Shown: in pieces, positions 52,611-61,600 of the stretch
Layout: each line of letters starts with the position of its first letter
How positions within the stretch are numbered: the stretch's first letter is position 1
Source of the DNA: Oscillospiraceae bacterium
GTDB taxonomy: Bacteria > Bacillota > Clostridia > Oscillospirales > Oscillospiraceae
Direction: 5' to 3'
Length of the DNA: 64,000 bases
Assembly (NCBI GenBank): GCA_009780435.1
Contig: WRAB01000003.1
Span: 1-64,000 of the forward strand
Position numbers and translations under genes: made by a program
The notes under the pieces: generated by a model
The model's database searches: none
Told to the model about the DNA's origin: nothing
The model's input: the letters and a program-made list of their open reading frames with translations, nothing else

Positions 52611-53716
52611 GAGAGCGTATTTCTTCCTTCCAATTTCGCCTCTTGGGCATTGAGATATTTTTTCACCATTAGGGCCACCTTAAACACGATGGCGTGATCA
52701 AATTCTCTGAGATCTAAGCCCGTGAGTTTTTTGATCTTCTCTAGCCGATACACCAGGGTGTTGCGGTGGACGAAGAGTTTCCGGCTGGTTTCAGATACGT
52801 TTAGATTGTTTGCAAAAAACTTATTAATCGTGTAGAGGGTCTCTTGATCTAATGAATCAATGGGGCTCTTTTTGAAAATCTCGGACAAGAACATCTCGCA
52901 CAGAGTCACGGGTAATTGATAAATCAAACGGCCTATGCCCAAGTGCTCGTACTGGATGATGGTCTTTTCCGTGTCGAATACCTTGCCCACCTCAATGGCC
53001 ACCTGGGCCTCTTTGTAGCGGTCAGCCAGCTCTCGCAGATGCTTGGCCGGGGTACCCACACCGATAACCGTCTTGATCTCCAGATCAGAGCTGATAGTCT
53101 CCTGTACCTTCGTGGCGACCTTCTTCAGCGCCACGCCTTCTACATAGGGGTCAACCTCCCGGATGAGTGCAATGTCGGTCTCGCTGATGGATACGACAAA
53201 GTCCCGCTCTTTGTCCGGGAACATACTTTGCACCAGTTCCAACGCGCTCATATCGCCCTTGTCGATCTGCCGGATCAGGAAGACCGCCCGGGATACCTCC
53301 GTGGAAAAGTGCAATTCTTTCGCCCGGACATAGATATCTCCGGGTAAAATATTATCGGAAATGATGTTTTTGATAAACGTGGTCTTGTCGTGTTTTTCCT
53401 CGTAGTACAACTTGGCCTCATTGAAAGCGACGGATGCCATGATGCAAATGGTGCGGGCAACCGCATCGACCCCGTCAACGAACACGGCGTACTCGTACTG
53501 AGCACCCCACCCAGTGAGGAGTTTATAGGTTCTGTCGGCGGTTCTAACGATCTGTTCCCTGTTGCTGTCTTGAAAACTAACTTCCTCCAACTTTGTGCCG
53601 ATCAGAGGCAACTCTCCGCTGGCAATGACTGTACCATTGGAATCCACGACCCCGATTACCCGGTCCGTGGCCTCTTTCATCTGGACGATGACACTTTGAA
53701 AAATCCTGCTGGACAC
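52607..53716 (-). CDS. PucR/CdaR-type helix-turn-helix regulator upstream of ftsEX
   Basis: A 369-residue regulator. The N-terminus resembles the diacid-sensor domain of CdaR-like proteins (DRVIGVVDSNGTVIASG), the middle a GGDEF-derived PucR domain, and the C-terminus the HTH_30 motif (NLNVSETSRKLFVHRNTLVYRLEKIKKLTGLDL). The ligand is unknown. The start is GTG 53716 with GGAGGGG eight bases upstream. It is first in the ftsE-ftsX-M23-ctpA operon, with a promoter at 53798-53826. Confidence 0.88.
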   Translation of the reverse strand: MSSRIFQSVIVQMKEATDRVIGVVDSNGTVIASGELPLIGTKLEEVSFQDSNREQIVRTADRTYKLLTGWGAQYEYAVFVDGVDAVARTICIMASVAFNEAKLYYEEKHDKTTFIKNIISDNILPGDIYVRAKELHFSTEVSRAVFLIRQIDKGDMSALELVQSMFPDKERDFVVSISETDIALIREVDPYVEGVALKKVATKVQETISSDLEIKTVIGVGTPAKHLRELADRYKEAQVAIEVGKVFDTEKTIIQYEHLGIGRLIYQLPVTLCEMFLSEIFKKSPIDSLDQETLYTINKFFANNLNVSETSRKLFVHRNTLVYRLEKIKKLTGLDLREFDHAIVFKVALMVKKYLNAQEAKLEGRNTLS

Positions 53717-53797
53717 CAGTGCGTCCCCTCCTCGTCAGTTGACTTTTTTCCTTCTCATTTTTGATTGGCCGGAGTCTTCGTGATTTTCAACAGTTAC

Positions 53798-53826
53798 ATA
53801 ATAACCGATTTTCGAGGATTTTTCAA
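53798..53826 (-). promoter_or_regulatory. Promoter of the PucR-ftsEX operon
   Basis: Minus strand TTGAAA (53821-53826), 17 bases, TATTAT (53798-53803) within an AT-rich stretch. AACCGATTTT/AAAATCGGTT-like arms flank it and may be a regulator site. Confidence 0.6.
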
Positions 53827-53958
53827 TAAAAATTTGAATTTTTTTTGTAAAGTTTTTTCACTAATTGTGATTTTCTTCAAAAATCGGTTGGTTTTTCGCC
53901 ATTTTTTGCCGTTTTCACCAGACTCCCGTTGTCCAGATTCCAGCATTTTCTTTGTGCA

Positions 53959-53999
53959 TTTAGTCAAAAAAGCGGATTGTCACCGCTTTTTTGACTAAA
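53959..53999 (-). terminator. Terminator of the MsmK-type ATPase gene
   Basis: A perfect 17-bp stem (arms TTTAGTCAAAAAAGCGG and complement) around a seven-base loop. It ends ten bases before the ATPase stop codon, with T-runs inside both arms. Confidence 0.9.
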
Positions 54000-54008
54000 T
54001 TTTCAATT

Positions 54009-55121
54009 TTATAAAATAGATCGTTCCGTGACCGGATCAAACATATGAAGTTTTTCCATATCCAATACGATGCGCTGTGATCCGCCCACCTTGCTGTCGA
54101 AATTGACATTGGCTTTTATCACAGCCGTCAGTTGGAGGCCGCCGCGCTTTAGGTAGAGCGTTCGCTCTGCCCCCACGTACTCCTCCCGTTCCACATCTAG
54201 GGTGATCGCCCGCTCCGGATGGCTGTCCGCTGTTTTTTCATCGTCTATCATATCCGTGGGCCGCAACCCAAAGACCACGGACTTACCCACCCAGTCTCTC
54301 ACTCGCTCTGCCATGGGCTGCGCCAGGGGGATGGTAACTCCATCACCAAAAATCATCCGGACCTCGCCCTCTCTCCGGCACAGAGCGCCCTCGAACAGAT
54401 TCATCTGTGGCGTTCCGATAAAGCCCGCCACAAAGAGATTCTGGGGTTTTGCATACAGATTCTCCGGCGTGTCCACCTGCTGGATGACGCCGTCTTTCAT
54501 CACCACGATCCGATCCCCCATGGTCATGGCCTCTATCTGATCGTGGGTCACGTAGACAAACGTGGTCTGAATCCGCCGGTGGAGCCGGATCAACTCCGCC
54601 CGCATATTGGCCCGCAGCCTTGCGTCCAAATTGGACAGGGGTTCGTCAAAGAGAAATACTTTCGGGCTGCGCACCAGCGCCCGCCCCAGAGCCGCCCGCT
54701 GGCGCTGGCCGCCGGAGAGGGCCGACGGGAACCGGTCTAACAGATGGGACATCTCCAGTATCTGTGCAGCCGCCCCCACCCGGCGACGGATTTCCGATTT
54801 GGGCAGTTTCTTAATAGTCAGAGAGAACGCCATGTTCTCAAATACGGTCATATGGGGATACAGGGCGTAGTTCTGGAACACCATGGCGATATCCCGCCCT
54901 TTGGCCGGGACATCGTTTGACAGTTGTCCGCCGATAAATAACTCGCCCCCGGTGATCTTCTCCAGCCCTGCGATCATCCGCAAGACCGTACTCTTACCGC
55001 ACCCGGATGGGCCGACGAACACGATGAATTCCCGGTCTGCAATTTCGAGATTAAAATCCGAGACTGCGACCACGCCGCCCTCATATGTTTTTTGAATTCC
55101 CGCAAGGGTAACTTGTGCCAT
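54009..55121 (-). CDS. Carbohydrate ABC transporter ATPase (MsmK/UgpC type), without partner genes
   Basis: A 370-residue ATPase: Walker A GPSGCGKST, signature LSGGQRQRAALGRAL, Walker B VFLFDEPLSNLDA, then a C-terminal TOBE-type regulatory domain (about 235-370) as in MalK, UgpC and MsmK. No binding protein or permease is adjacent, so it may energise several sugar importers encoded elsewhere, as MsmK does in streptococci. GGAGGG five bases before ATG 55121 sets the start. It has its own terminator. Confidence 0.92.
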   Translation of the reverse strand: MAQVTLAGIQKTYEGGVVAVSDFNLEIADREFIVFVGPSGCGKSTVLRMIAGLEKITGGELFIGGQLSNDVPAKGRDIAMVFQNYALYPHMTVFENMAFSLTIKKLPKSEIRRRVGAAAQILEMSHLLDRFPSALSGGQRQRAALGRALVRSPKVFLFDEPLSNLDARLRANMRAELIRLHRRIQTTFVYVTHDQIEAMTMGDRIVVMKDGVIQQVDTPENLYAKPQNLFVAGFIGTPQMNLFEGALCRREGEVRMIFGDGVTIPLAQPMAERVRDWVGKSVVFGLRPTDMIDDEKTADSHPERAITLDVEREEYVGAERTLYLKRGGLQLTAVIKANVNFDSKVGGSQRIVLDMEKLHMFDPVTERSIL

Positions 55122-55164
55122 GCTCGCCCTCCGTTTTGTGTTGGTTTGTGTGCTTCGCATAAGG

Positions 55165-55279
55165 AAAACACCCGCCGCCTGCAGGCGGCACCCTCTTTGC
55201 GAAAGAGGGCGGGGTTTGCATTATCCTTCGTCTTCGCCCTCTTTTATAAAGAGGGTGGCTCCGCAGAGCCGGGTGTTTA
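55165..55279. repeat. Inverted pair of double-hairpin repeats
   Basis: Reading inward from each end, both halves show AAACACCCG, then a GC-rich hairpin (CCGCCTGCAGGCGG on the left; GGCTCTGCGGAGCC on the right, reverse strand), then CACCCTCTTT...AAAGAGGGC. The pair occupies nearly the whole gap, and its right end overlaps the MATE stop codon. The layout matches the element at 3600-3634. Confidence 0.75.
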
Positions 55280-56659
55280 CCCCGCCCCGCTCACGTTCCG
55301 CTGGGTCACATCTCGCAGCCATTTCCCGCGGGGTACCCGCCAGAGGACCACGGCGGCCTTGAAGATATCCTCACTGCGCAGGATCAAAAAGACGATATAG
55401 ACCGGCCAGTGGAGCACAAGCCCCGCCAGGGCCCCCAACGGGATGGCGATCAACCAGGCGAAGATGGCGTCCACCACCATGACAAACTTCGTATCCCCGC
55501 CGCCCCGCAGGGTGCCCATGAGCGAAACCACCGCCACGGGCATGAAGATCATGTTGAGGGAGACCACATGGGTAAGTTGTAGCGCATATACATGGGCGGT
55601 GTCGGATAGGGAGTAAAAGCTGATCAGCGGCAGCCTGACCGCCTGTACAACCCCAAAGGATAGTAGCCCCAGCATAACGCTCACCACGAGCATCCCGTTT
55701 GCGTACTGTCTCGCCCGCTCCTGTTCTCCCTCGCCGATGGTGTTGCCGATGATCGCACCGGTGGCGCTGGATATGCCGAACACCACCACGCCCACCAATT
55801 GGACCAGCAGGCCGCCGATGGCGTTTGCCGCCACAAACTCCCGGCCCATGCGCCCGATGATTACACCCAGCAAAAAATGGGCCGATACCCAGAATATCTC
55901 ATTGACCACAACGGGTGTGCCGTGGGTTAAAAAGCCCTTTGTGACCCCTTTTGTACTGCAAAACAGATCGCGAATCCCTATGCCGATCTTTTTTTCGACT
56001 TTAAATAAGTACACGGTTATGACGATAAATTCACAGACGCGGGCAGTCACTGTGCCGATGGCGGCCCCCGTGACCCCCAGGGCCGGGAATCCAAAGTTCC
56101 CGAAAATCAACACGTAGTTCAACGAGACGCTGATGATGAGGGACACAAGAGACACCACGATAGATATCTTCACCGTCCCCGTGGCACGCAACAGACCGAT
56201 TGTGGACGCAGTAATCCCCCAGACAAAATATCCGCCGCCCATGATGCGCAGATAATCCACCCCGTAGGCGATTACTTCCGGGTCGGTGATAATGATCCGC
56301 AGGATCTGCTCCGGGAAAAAGAAGGCGATTGACGCAAAACTCAAACTCAATACCGCCATCACCCGGTACATAAACGCAAAAATCTGACGGACTTTTTCCT
56401 TATCTCCCGCCCCCCAATACTGGGCCGCAAGTACACCGCATCCACCGGACACGCCAAAGGAGATGACCATGAATGCAAAGGAAAACTGGTTCGCCACAGC
56501 GGCGGCTGAGAGCTGGATCTCGCCGACACGACCCAACATCAGCGTATCCGCCGCACTGACGCCAAAATAGATTAAGTTCTGCACCGCAATGGGAAATGCG
56601 ATGGTCAAAAGTTTGCTCCGAAACCGCCTATCTCGGAGCACGAGGAAAAGGCTCTCCAT
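55277..56659 (-). CDS. MATE family efflux transporter
   Basis: A 460-residue protein with about 12 membrane helices and MATE-type features (IAFPIAVQNLIYFGVSAADTLMLG near the N-terminus, and a second-half repeat around GTPVVVNEIFW). These antiporters expel drugs or metabolites using sodium or proton gradients; the substrate is unknown. AAGGAG seven bases before ATG 56659 sets the start; the longer frame adds an unrelated leader. Its stop codon lies in the arm of a repeat element. Confidence 0.92.
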   Translation of the reverse strand: MESLFLVLRDRRFRSKLLTIAFPIAVQNLIYFGVSAADTLMLGRVGEIQLSAAAVANQFSFAFMVISFGVSGGCGVLAAQYWGAGDKEKVRQIFAFMYRVMAVLSLSFASIAFFFPEQILRIIITDPEVIAYGVDYLRIMGGGYFVWGITASTIGLLRATGTVKISIVVSLVSLIISVSLNYVLIFGNFGFPALGVTGAAIGTVTARVCEFIVITVYLFKVEKKIGIGIRDLFCSTKGVTKGFLTHGTPVVVNEIFWVSAHFLLGVIIGRMGREFVAANAIGGLLVQLVGVVVFGISSATGAIIGNTIGEGEQERARQYANGMLVVSVMLGLLSFGVVQAVRLPLISFYSLSDTAHVYALQLTHVVSLNMIFMPVAVVSLMGTLRGGGDTKFVMVVDAIFAWLIAIPLGALAGLVLHWPVYIVFLILRSEDIFKAAVVLWRVPRGKWLRDVTQRNVSGAG

Positions 56660-56786
56660 AGCTCCGCTCCTTTTGTGCTGATGATTATTTTGTGGGTATT
56701 TTACCATATTTGACGGTTTTACACAAGTCACTGTGAAACAGGCAAGACACGGCAAAAAATCAACCGTGTCGCCATAAACACCCTAT

Positions 56787-57194
56787 TTATTTGCCATTTA
56801 TTCGCTCAACTCTCCACTGCACAATATCGGCAATGAGTCTATCATCAATCGGCTGATCCAGCGGAAAGCGAATACAACCTTTGTTTGTTTCATAGTCAGT
56901 TAAATGCTCTGCAAATGCCACAACCGCCTCATCACCGGGATAAAACCCGATGTGACTTTTGTGTGCCGCAAGCTGAACAAGGTTTTTCTTTTGCCAAAAA
57001 GTCGGCATATGGCAAGATATTTTCTCGACAGCTTCCGGCGCGGCATTGCGAATCGTTTCACAAATTTTATAAAGTATTGGTTGCGTTTCTTCCACTTGTG
57101 CGGATATATATTGGTCAATCGTTTCGGGTTTGACACAAAAATGGCTTTGATTGGTATTTTTGAACTCTCGGTTACATTTTGGACATTGCCACAT
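56787..57194 (-). CDS. DUF1801-type protein with N-terminal zinc ribbon
   Basis: A 135-residue protein. Residues 1-20 form a treble-clef-like ribbon (CPKC, then HFC). The rest fits DUF1801/iron-chaperone-like proteins: ISCHMPTFWQKKNLVQLAAHKSHIGFYPG and NKGCIRFPLDQPI. The function is unproven. GAGGAG nine bases before ATG 57194 sets the start. The gene is more AT-rich than its surroundings and may be transferred. Confidence 0.8.
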   Translation of the reverse strand: MWQCPKCNREFKNTNQSHFCVKPETIDQYISAQVEETQPILYKICETIRNAAPEAVEKISCHMPTFWQKKNLVQLAAHKSHIGFYPGDEAVVAFAEHLTDYETNKGCIRFPLDQPIDDRLIADIVQWRVERINGK

Positions 57195-57387
57195 AATTTC
57201 AACTCCTCTAAAATACTGCGCTCTCGCCGTACTCACAAAAGCATGGCAAAACATGCCTCTATTCTACCACACCATTTGCCGAAACTCCACCGCAACTTCC
57301 CCGTGCGATACTGCCCTCTTGTCATAAGGGTGTCCACCCCGGAATAGAGTGATAGCAGCGGCAAGAACAACAAGGGGGGAATTTTTT

Positions 57388-57855
57388 ATGTTTATCGTAA
57401 CCACAAAACTGAGTAAAAAGCGGGCCATTGTCATTATCATCGCCCTGGCTATGGTCCTGGGCGCCATCGTTCTGCTGGCGGGCCGGCGGGATCAAGAGTT
57501 CCCGGAACGGCGCGTAGAGACCCCGGAGGATGTTGTCACCTTCCTCGAGCAGTTGGGCTGGCAAGTAAACCCGGATCCCATCGAAGTACAAGGGGTTCTC
57601 ATCCCCAGGGAGTTTTCAGATGTCTACTTAGCCTACAACGACATGCAAAAGGTGGCGGGATTTGATCTGACCCTCTACCGGGGCATGGATGCCATCCGGC
57701 ACACCTATCAGATCCTCAACTACCCCGACCACCCGGACGGCGTCGTGGCCGATGTGCTCGTGGTAAACAACACCGTCATCGGCGGCGGGATTCAATCCAT
57801 CCACCAAGATGGCTTCATGCACGAACTGCGGATGAACGATAAAAATCTGCGATGA
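57388..57855 (+). CDS. DUF4830 membrane-anchored protein
   Basis: A 155-residue protein with a basic N-terminus, one membrane helix (about 13-33) and an extracellular domain of DUF4830 type: VTFLEQLGWQVNPDP, VLIPREFSDVYLAYNDMQKVAGFDL and NNTVIGGGIQSIHQDGFMHEL. The function is unknown; the family is largely clostridial. AAGGGGGG precedes ATG 57388. The stop codon lies within the palindromic terminator shared with spo0A. Confidence 0.8.
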   Translation: MFIVTTKLSKKRAIVIIIALAMVLGAIVLLAGRRDQEFPERRVETPEDVVTFLEQLGWQVNPDPIEVQGVLIPREFSDVYLAYNDMQKVAGFDLTLYRGMDAIRHTYQILNYPDHPDGVVADVLVVNNTVIGGGIQSIHQDGFMHELRMNDKNLR

Positions 57856-57876
57856 AACATGTTTCATCGCAGATTT
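57843..57876. terminator. Bidirectional terminator between the DUF4830 gene and spo0A
   Basis: A perfect 34-base palindrome (core GATGAAACATGTTTCATC) with A/T ends, including the last codon and stop of the plus-strand gene and lying 20 bases after the spo0A stop. Confidence 0.85.
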
Positions 57877-57895
57877 CAAGGGAGTTCGGTTCCAT

Positions 57896-58675
57896 TTAAT
57901 GCTGTGCACTCTTGCGCTGTAGGCTTAGGCGGTCGGCAATCATGGCAATAAATTCGCTGTTGGTGGGCTTGCCTTTGATATTGGATACGGTGTAGCCAAA
58001 GAATTTTTGCAAGATCTCTAAGTCGCCCCGATCCCAGGCCACTTCAATGGCATGACGGATGGCGCGTTCCACACGAGAGGGGGTGGTGCTGAATTTCCGC
58101 GCCACTTCGGGATACAGCACCTTGGTCACGGCGTTGATGACCTCCATATCGTTGACTGTAAGGATAATAGCCTCTCTGAGGTATTGATAGCCCTTGATAT
58201 GTGCGGGGACACCGATCTCGTGGATCACTTCTGTGACCACGCTCTCCAAGCTCTGGCCCCGATGGGGCGTTGATTGGCTCACCCCGCTTGCCCATCCGGC
58301 CCCCTGAGCGGTCACGCTACGGACTTTTTCCAGGAGCGTCTCCACATTAAACGGTTTTAGCATAAAATAGCTGACGCCCATGGTCGCGGCCTCGGAGACA
58401 ACGCTGTCTTTATAAAAACTGGACACCATAATGTAGGACGCCTTCACCCCTGTGTCCCGGAGATGGCGGATGACATCCAACCCGTCCAGACCGGTCAGCA
58501 AAATATCCAGGACGATGACGTCGGGCTTTCGTTCCTGGGCGATACGGAGCACTTCACGGCCATCGGATGTGCTCCCCACCAGTTCCAGGTCTAATTCATC
58601 TTGAAATTGCCTAGCCACCATTCCTCTGTACTCATCACTGGGATCTGCAATCAGAACTTTAACCTTGCGCTCCAT
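57896..58675 (-). CDS. spo0A: Sporulation master regulator Spo0A
   Basis: A 259-residue response regulator. The receiver domain has the phosphoacceptor D57 ([13 protein letters not shown]) and K107 (FMLKPFN). The C-terminal Spo0A domain (about 145-259) has [24 protein letters not shown] and the recognition region [18 protein letters not shown]. It controls entry into sporulation. The acidic pocket reads ADPSDE instead of the usual ADD, so one of the two metal-binding acids is replaced. GGAGGAG before ATG 58675 sets the start. The 281 bases upstream hold no clear gene; an AT-rich stretch (58780-58860) may hold the promoter. Confidence 0.96.
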   Translation of the reverse strand: MERKVKVLIADPSDEYRGMVARQFQDELDLELVGSTSDGREVLRIAQERKPDVIVLDILLTGLDGLDVIRHLRDTGVKASYIMVSSFYKDSVVSEAATMGVSYFMLKPFNVETLLEKVRSVTAQGAGWASGVSQSTPHRGQSLESVVTEVIHEIGVPAHIKGYQYLREAIILTVNDMEVINAVTKVLYPEVARKFSTTPSRVERAIRHAIEVAWDRGDLEILQKFFGYTVSNIKGKPTNSEFIAMIADRLSLQRKSAQH

Positions 58676-58956
58676 GTCTACTCCTCCATTTTTATTAAAA
58701 TACAAAAAATTGGGGTACAGTGCGAGGGGTCAATAGCTCATCTTTAGTAAAGTCCCACATATCGCTTTGACCGGTTTTGCAAGATTTTATATTATCCGAT
58801 CAAAACGTTGTCTTTGTAGTAATAATCTATCACAACACAGCCGCCTTTGCAAGATCATTTTCACCATTTTCTTCATTTTATTTCCCATATTCCCCATGGC
58901 TACCAAAAACCGTCGTATATTGATAGAACATGTAGAAATTTGTCGTCACTTTCCGA

Positions 58957-59979
58957 TTACACAATCAACATCGCATCTCCGAAAGAGAAAAACCGGTACC
59001 GCTTCTCCACCGCCTCCTCGTAGGCGGCCAAAATGGTCTCCCGGCTGGCCAGGGCGGATACGAGCATGATCAGGGTGCTCTCCGGCAAATGGAAGTTTGT
59101 AATCAGGCCGTCGATACACTTGAATGTATAGCCGGGATAGATAAAACAGTTGGTCCAGCCGTCATATGGTTCTATGGTGCCATCCGGCCTCGCCTGGGAC
59201 TCCAAGGTCCGGCAGGAGGTCGTCCCGATGGCTATGACCCGTCCGCCCTCTTTGCGAGTCTGATTGATCTGCTCCGCGGCCTTCTCGTCGATAATACAGT
59301 ATTCCGCGTGCATCTCGTGCTCTTCAATATTCTCCACCTTGACAGGCCGGAACGTACCCAGGCCCACGTGGAGGGTAATGGTCACCAGCCGGACGCCTTT
59401 TTTCTCCAGGGTCTCCAACAGTTCCGGCGTAAAGTGCAGGCCTGCCGTAGGGGCGGCAGCAGACCCCGGCTCACTGGCGTAGACGGTCTGATACCGCTCT
59501 GCGTCTTGCAATTCCTCCGTAATGTATGGCGGCAAGGGCATCTGGCCCAGCTGCTCCAAGACTTCCAAGAAAATCCCCGCACAGCGGAACCGGACGATCC
59601 GGTTACCGTCCTCCGAGACCTCTTCCACCACGGCGGTCAACTCTCCGTCGCCGAACGATATCTCCGTACCGATCCGCAGTTTTCTGCCCGGCTTGCCCAG
59701 ACAGAGCCAGCGGAACTCCTCCAACTCCCGCAGGAGCACAAGTTCCACGGCACCGCCGGTCTCCAGGCGGCCGAATAGCCGGGCGGGGATCACCCGGGAG
59801 TCGTTCATCACCAGACAGTCCCCCGGATTTAAGAGCTCCGGCAACTCATAAAAATGCCGATGATCCGTGGCCCCCGTCCTCCGGTCCAAACAGAGGAGCC
59901 GAGAGGCATCCCGCTGCTCTAACGGTGTCTGGGCGATGAGCTCTTTGGGGAGATGGAAGTAGAAGTCGCTTGTTTTCAT
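58957..59979 (-). CDS. queA: S-adenosylmethionine:tRNA ribosyltransferase-isomerase QueA
   Basis: A 340-residue enzyme making epoxyqueuosine in tRNA from preQ1. Family motifs are [67 protein letters not shown] and [16 protein letters not shown]. The length is typical. tgt is not in the window. Confidence 0.97.
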   Translation of the reverse strand: MKTSDFYFHLPKELIAQTPLEQRDASRLLCLDRRTGATDHRHFYELPELLNPGDCLVMNDSRVIPARLFGRLETGGAVELVLLRELEEFRWLCLGKPGRKLRIGTEISFGDGELTAVVEEVSEDGNRIVRFRCAGIFLEVLEQLGQMPLPPYITEELQDAERYQTVYASEPGSAAAPTAGLHFTPELLETLEKKGVRLVTITLHVGLGTFRPVKVENIEEHEMHAEYCIIDEKAAEQINQTRKEGGRVIAIGTTSCRTLESQARPDGTIEPYDGWTNCFIYPGYTFKCIDGLITNFHLPESTLIMLVSALASRETILAAYEEAVEKRYRFFSFGDAMLIV

Positions 59980-60480
59980 AGATTCACCAGTTTTCCTTAT
60001 TTTTTCTATTGGGTATTATACATGCCGAAAGACACAAAGGCAACTGCCTTATCTCGGCACATCAACAAAAGTGGGACAAGAAAAGCCCTGCTCGGAAGCT
60101 AGAGGCGGATACGGTAACCTCGCCCACTCGGAAATGTCCTTTAGCTGGCACATTCGCACCAAAACGCAGGTGCGTGGTGAAAACTTGAATGCTAACAGAT
60201 TTAAAGCGCAGTACGCACAAAAAGCTACAGGCGATTAGCGTCGGCACCAGTGCAACTAGGAGTATTCGCTGCGGGTAGCGGGGGTTCTTAGGGGGCGGCC
60301 AGCCCCCAAGTGCCATTTTTGGTTCTTTTTCGGCAAGGAAAAAGAACGCCGCCGGCAGGCAGGACAAAGTGAAACAACCACCAGCTACCTCTCCGGCAAT
60401 AGCCGGACAAGAAAACGTCTCGTTCATTGACACAAAAAAGCGAGTATGATACACTATCGCATAAGATTTTCCCAAGTTTG
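59980..60480. other. 500-base intergenic region with hairpin-rich, repeat-like sequence
   Basis: No convincing gene was found. The part from about 60260 to 60420 has consecutive hairpins (GGGGGC-GGCCA-GCCCCC; GTTCTTTTTC-GGCAAG-GAAAAAGAAC) and looks like a dispersed genomic repeat. A minus-strand open frame (60062-60529) crosses this block and the asd promoter and is judged spurious. No lysine riboswitch core was seen. Confidence 0.5.
60427..60455 (+). promoter_or_regulatory. Promoter of asd-dapA-dapB
   Basis: TTGACA (60427-60432), 17 bases, TACACT (60450-60455), about 40 bases before the asd ATG. Confidence 0.75.
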
Positions 60481-60495
60481 GAGCGTGACATCCCC

Positions 60496-61581
60496 ATGAG
60501 ACAATATAACGTCGGCATTCTCGGCGCAACGGGTACTGTGGGCCAGCGATTTATCTCCCTGTTGGATCAGCACCCCTGGTTCACCGTGACAGCCGTGGCC
60601 GCCAGTCCCCGCAGTGCGGGCCGATCCTACGCCGAGGCCGTGGGTGACCGCTGGGCCGTGGAGGGCGAAATCCCCCAGACCGTCGCTGACCTGACGGTCT
60701 ATTCCGTCGTGGACGACATAGATAAAATCGCCGGATCGGTGGATTTTGTCTTTTCCGCCGTGGACATGGATAAGGACGAAATCCGCGCCATTGAGGAGGC
60801 CTATGCCAGGGCCGAGTGTCCTGTGGTCTCCAACAACAGCGCCCACCGCTGGACGCCCGATGTCCCCATGGTGATCCCGGAGATCAATGCGGATCACATC
60901 CAAGTCATTGAGGCCCAGCGAAAACGGTTGGGCACCAGCCGGGGATTTATTGCGGTCAAGTCCAACTGCTCCCTCCAGAGCTACGTGCCGCCCCTCTCCC
61001 CCCTGCGTGCCCGGTACGGTCTCAAAGATGTGCTAGTCTGCACCTATCAAGCCATCTCCGGGGCGGGCAAGACCCTGGACCAAGCGCCGGAGATCACAGA
61101 CAACGTAATCCCCTATATCGGCGGAGAAGAGGAAAAGAGCGAACGGGAACCTCTAAAAATCTGGGGCGCTGTGGGCGATGGCATCATCGAATCCGCTGCA
61201 TCTCCGGATCTTACGGCCCAGTGCATCCGGGTCCCCGTGTCCGACGGGCATCTGGCGGCGGTGTTCTTCTCTTTTGCATCGGATAACAAGCCCAGCGAGG
61301 CGGAGATCATCGACTGCTGGCGGAATTTCTCCGGCAGAGCGCAAGCGTTAGACCTCCCCTCCGCCCCCAAACAGTTTTTGCACTATTTGGCAGAGGATAA
61401 TCGGCCCCAGACCAGATTAGATCGTAATCTGGAGCACGGCATGGCCATCTCCGTCGGCCGCCTCCGCCCGGATACCCAGTACGACTATAAATTCATCTGC
61501 CTGTCCCACAACACCCTCCGAGGTGCCGCCGGCGGCGCCGTACTGACAGCAGAACTACTCTGTAAAGAAGGTTATATTTAA
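60496..61581 (+). CDS. asd: Aspartate-semialdehyde dehydrogenase, archaeal/fungal type
   Basis: A 361-residue NADPH enzyme reducing aspartyl phosphate, feeding lysine, threonine and methionine synthesis and diaminopimelate for the wall. The nucleotide motif GATGTVGQRF is at 10-19 and the catalytic Cys158 is in KSNCSLQSYVPPL. The CTYQAISGAGKT and GGEEEKSEREPLKIWG blocks are those of the archaeal/yeast branch, not the classical bacterial one. ATG 60496 is the natural start; GGAG lies 12 bases upstream, a long spacing. dapA follows after 19 bases. Confidence 0.95.
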   Translation: MRQYNVGILGATGTVGQRFISLLDQHPWFTVTAVAASPRSAGRSYAEAVGDRWAVEGEIPQTVADLTVYSVVDDIDKIAGSVDFVFSAVDMDKDEIRAIEEAYARAECPVVSNNSAHRWTPDVPMVIPEINADHIQVIEAQRKRLGTSRGFIAVKSNCSLQSYVPPLSPLRARYGLKDVLVCTYQAISGAGKTLDQAPEITDNVIPYIGGEEEKSEREPLKIWGAVGDGIIESAASPDLTAQCIRVPVSDGHLAAVFFSFASDNKPSEAEIIDCWRNFSGRAQALDLPSAPKQFLHYLAEDNRPQTRLDRNLEHGMAISVGRLRPDTQYDYKFICLSHNTLRGAAGGAVLTAELLCKEGYI

Positions 61582-61600
61582 TAGGGAGGAATATTCCACT

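Noticed and set aside
59980..60495. Lysine riboswitch ahead of asd-dapA-dapB
   Set aside because: I looked for the L-box core sequences and stem order and did not find them.
60062..60529. Minus-strand open frame of 155 codons before asd
   Set aside because: It crosses the asd promoter and start and runs through hairpin-rich repeat-like DNA, with biased Cys/Pro/Phe content and no recognisable domain or ribosome site.
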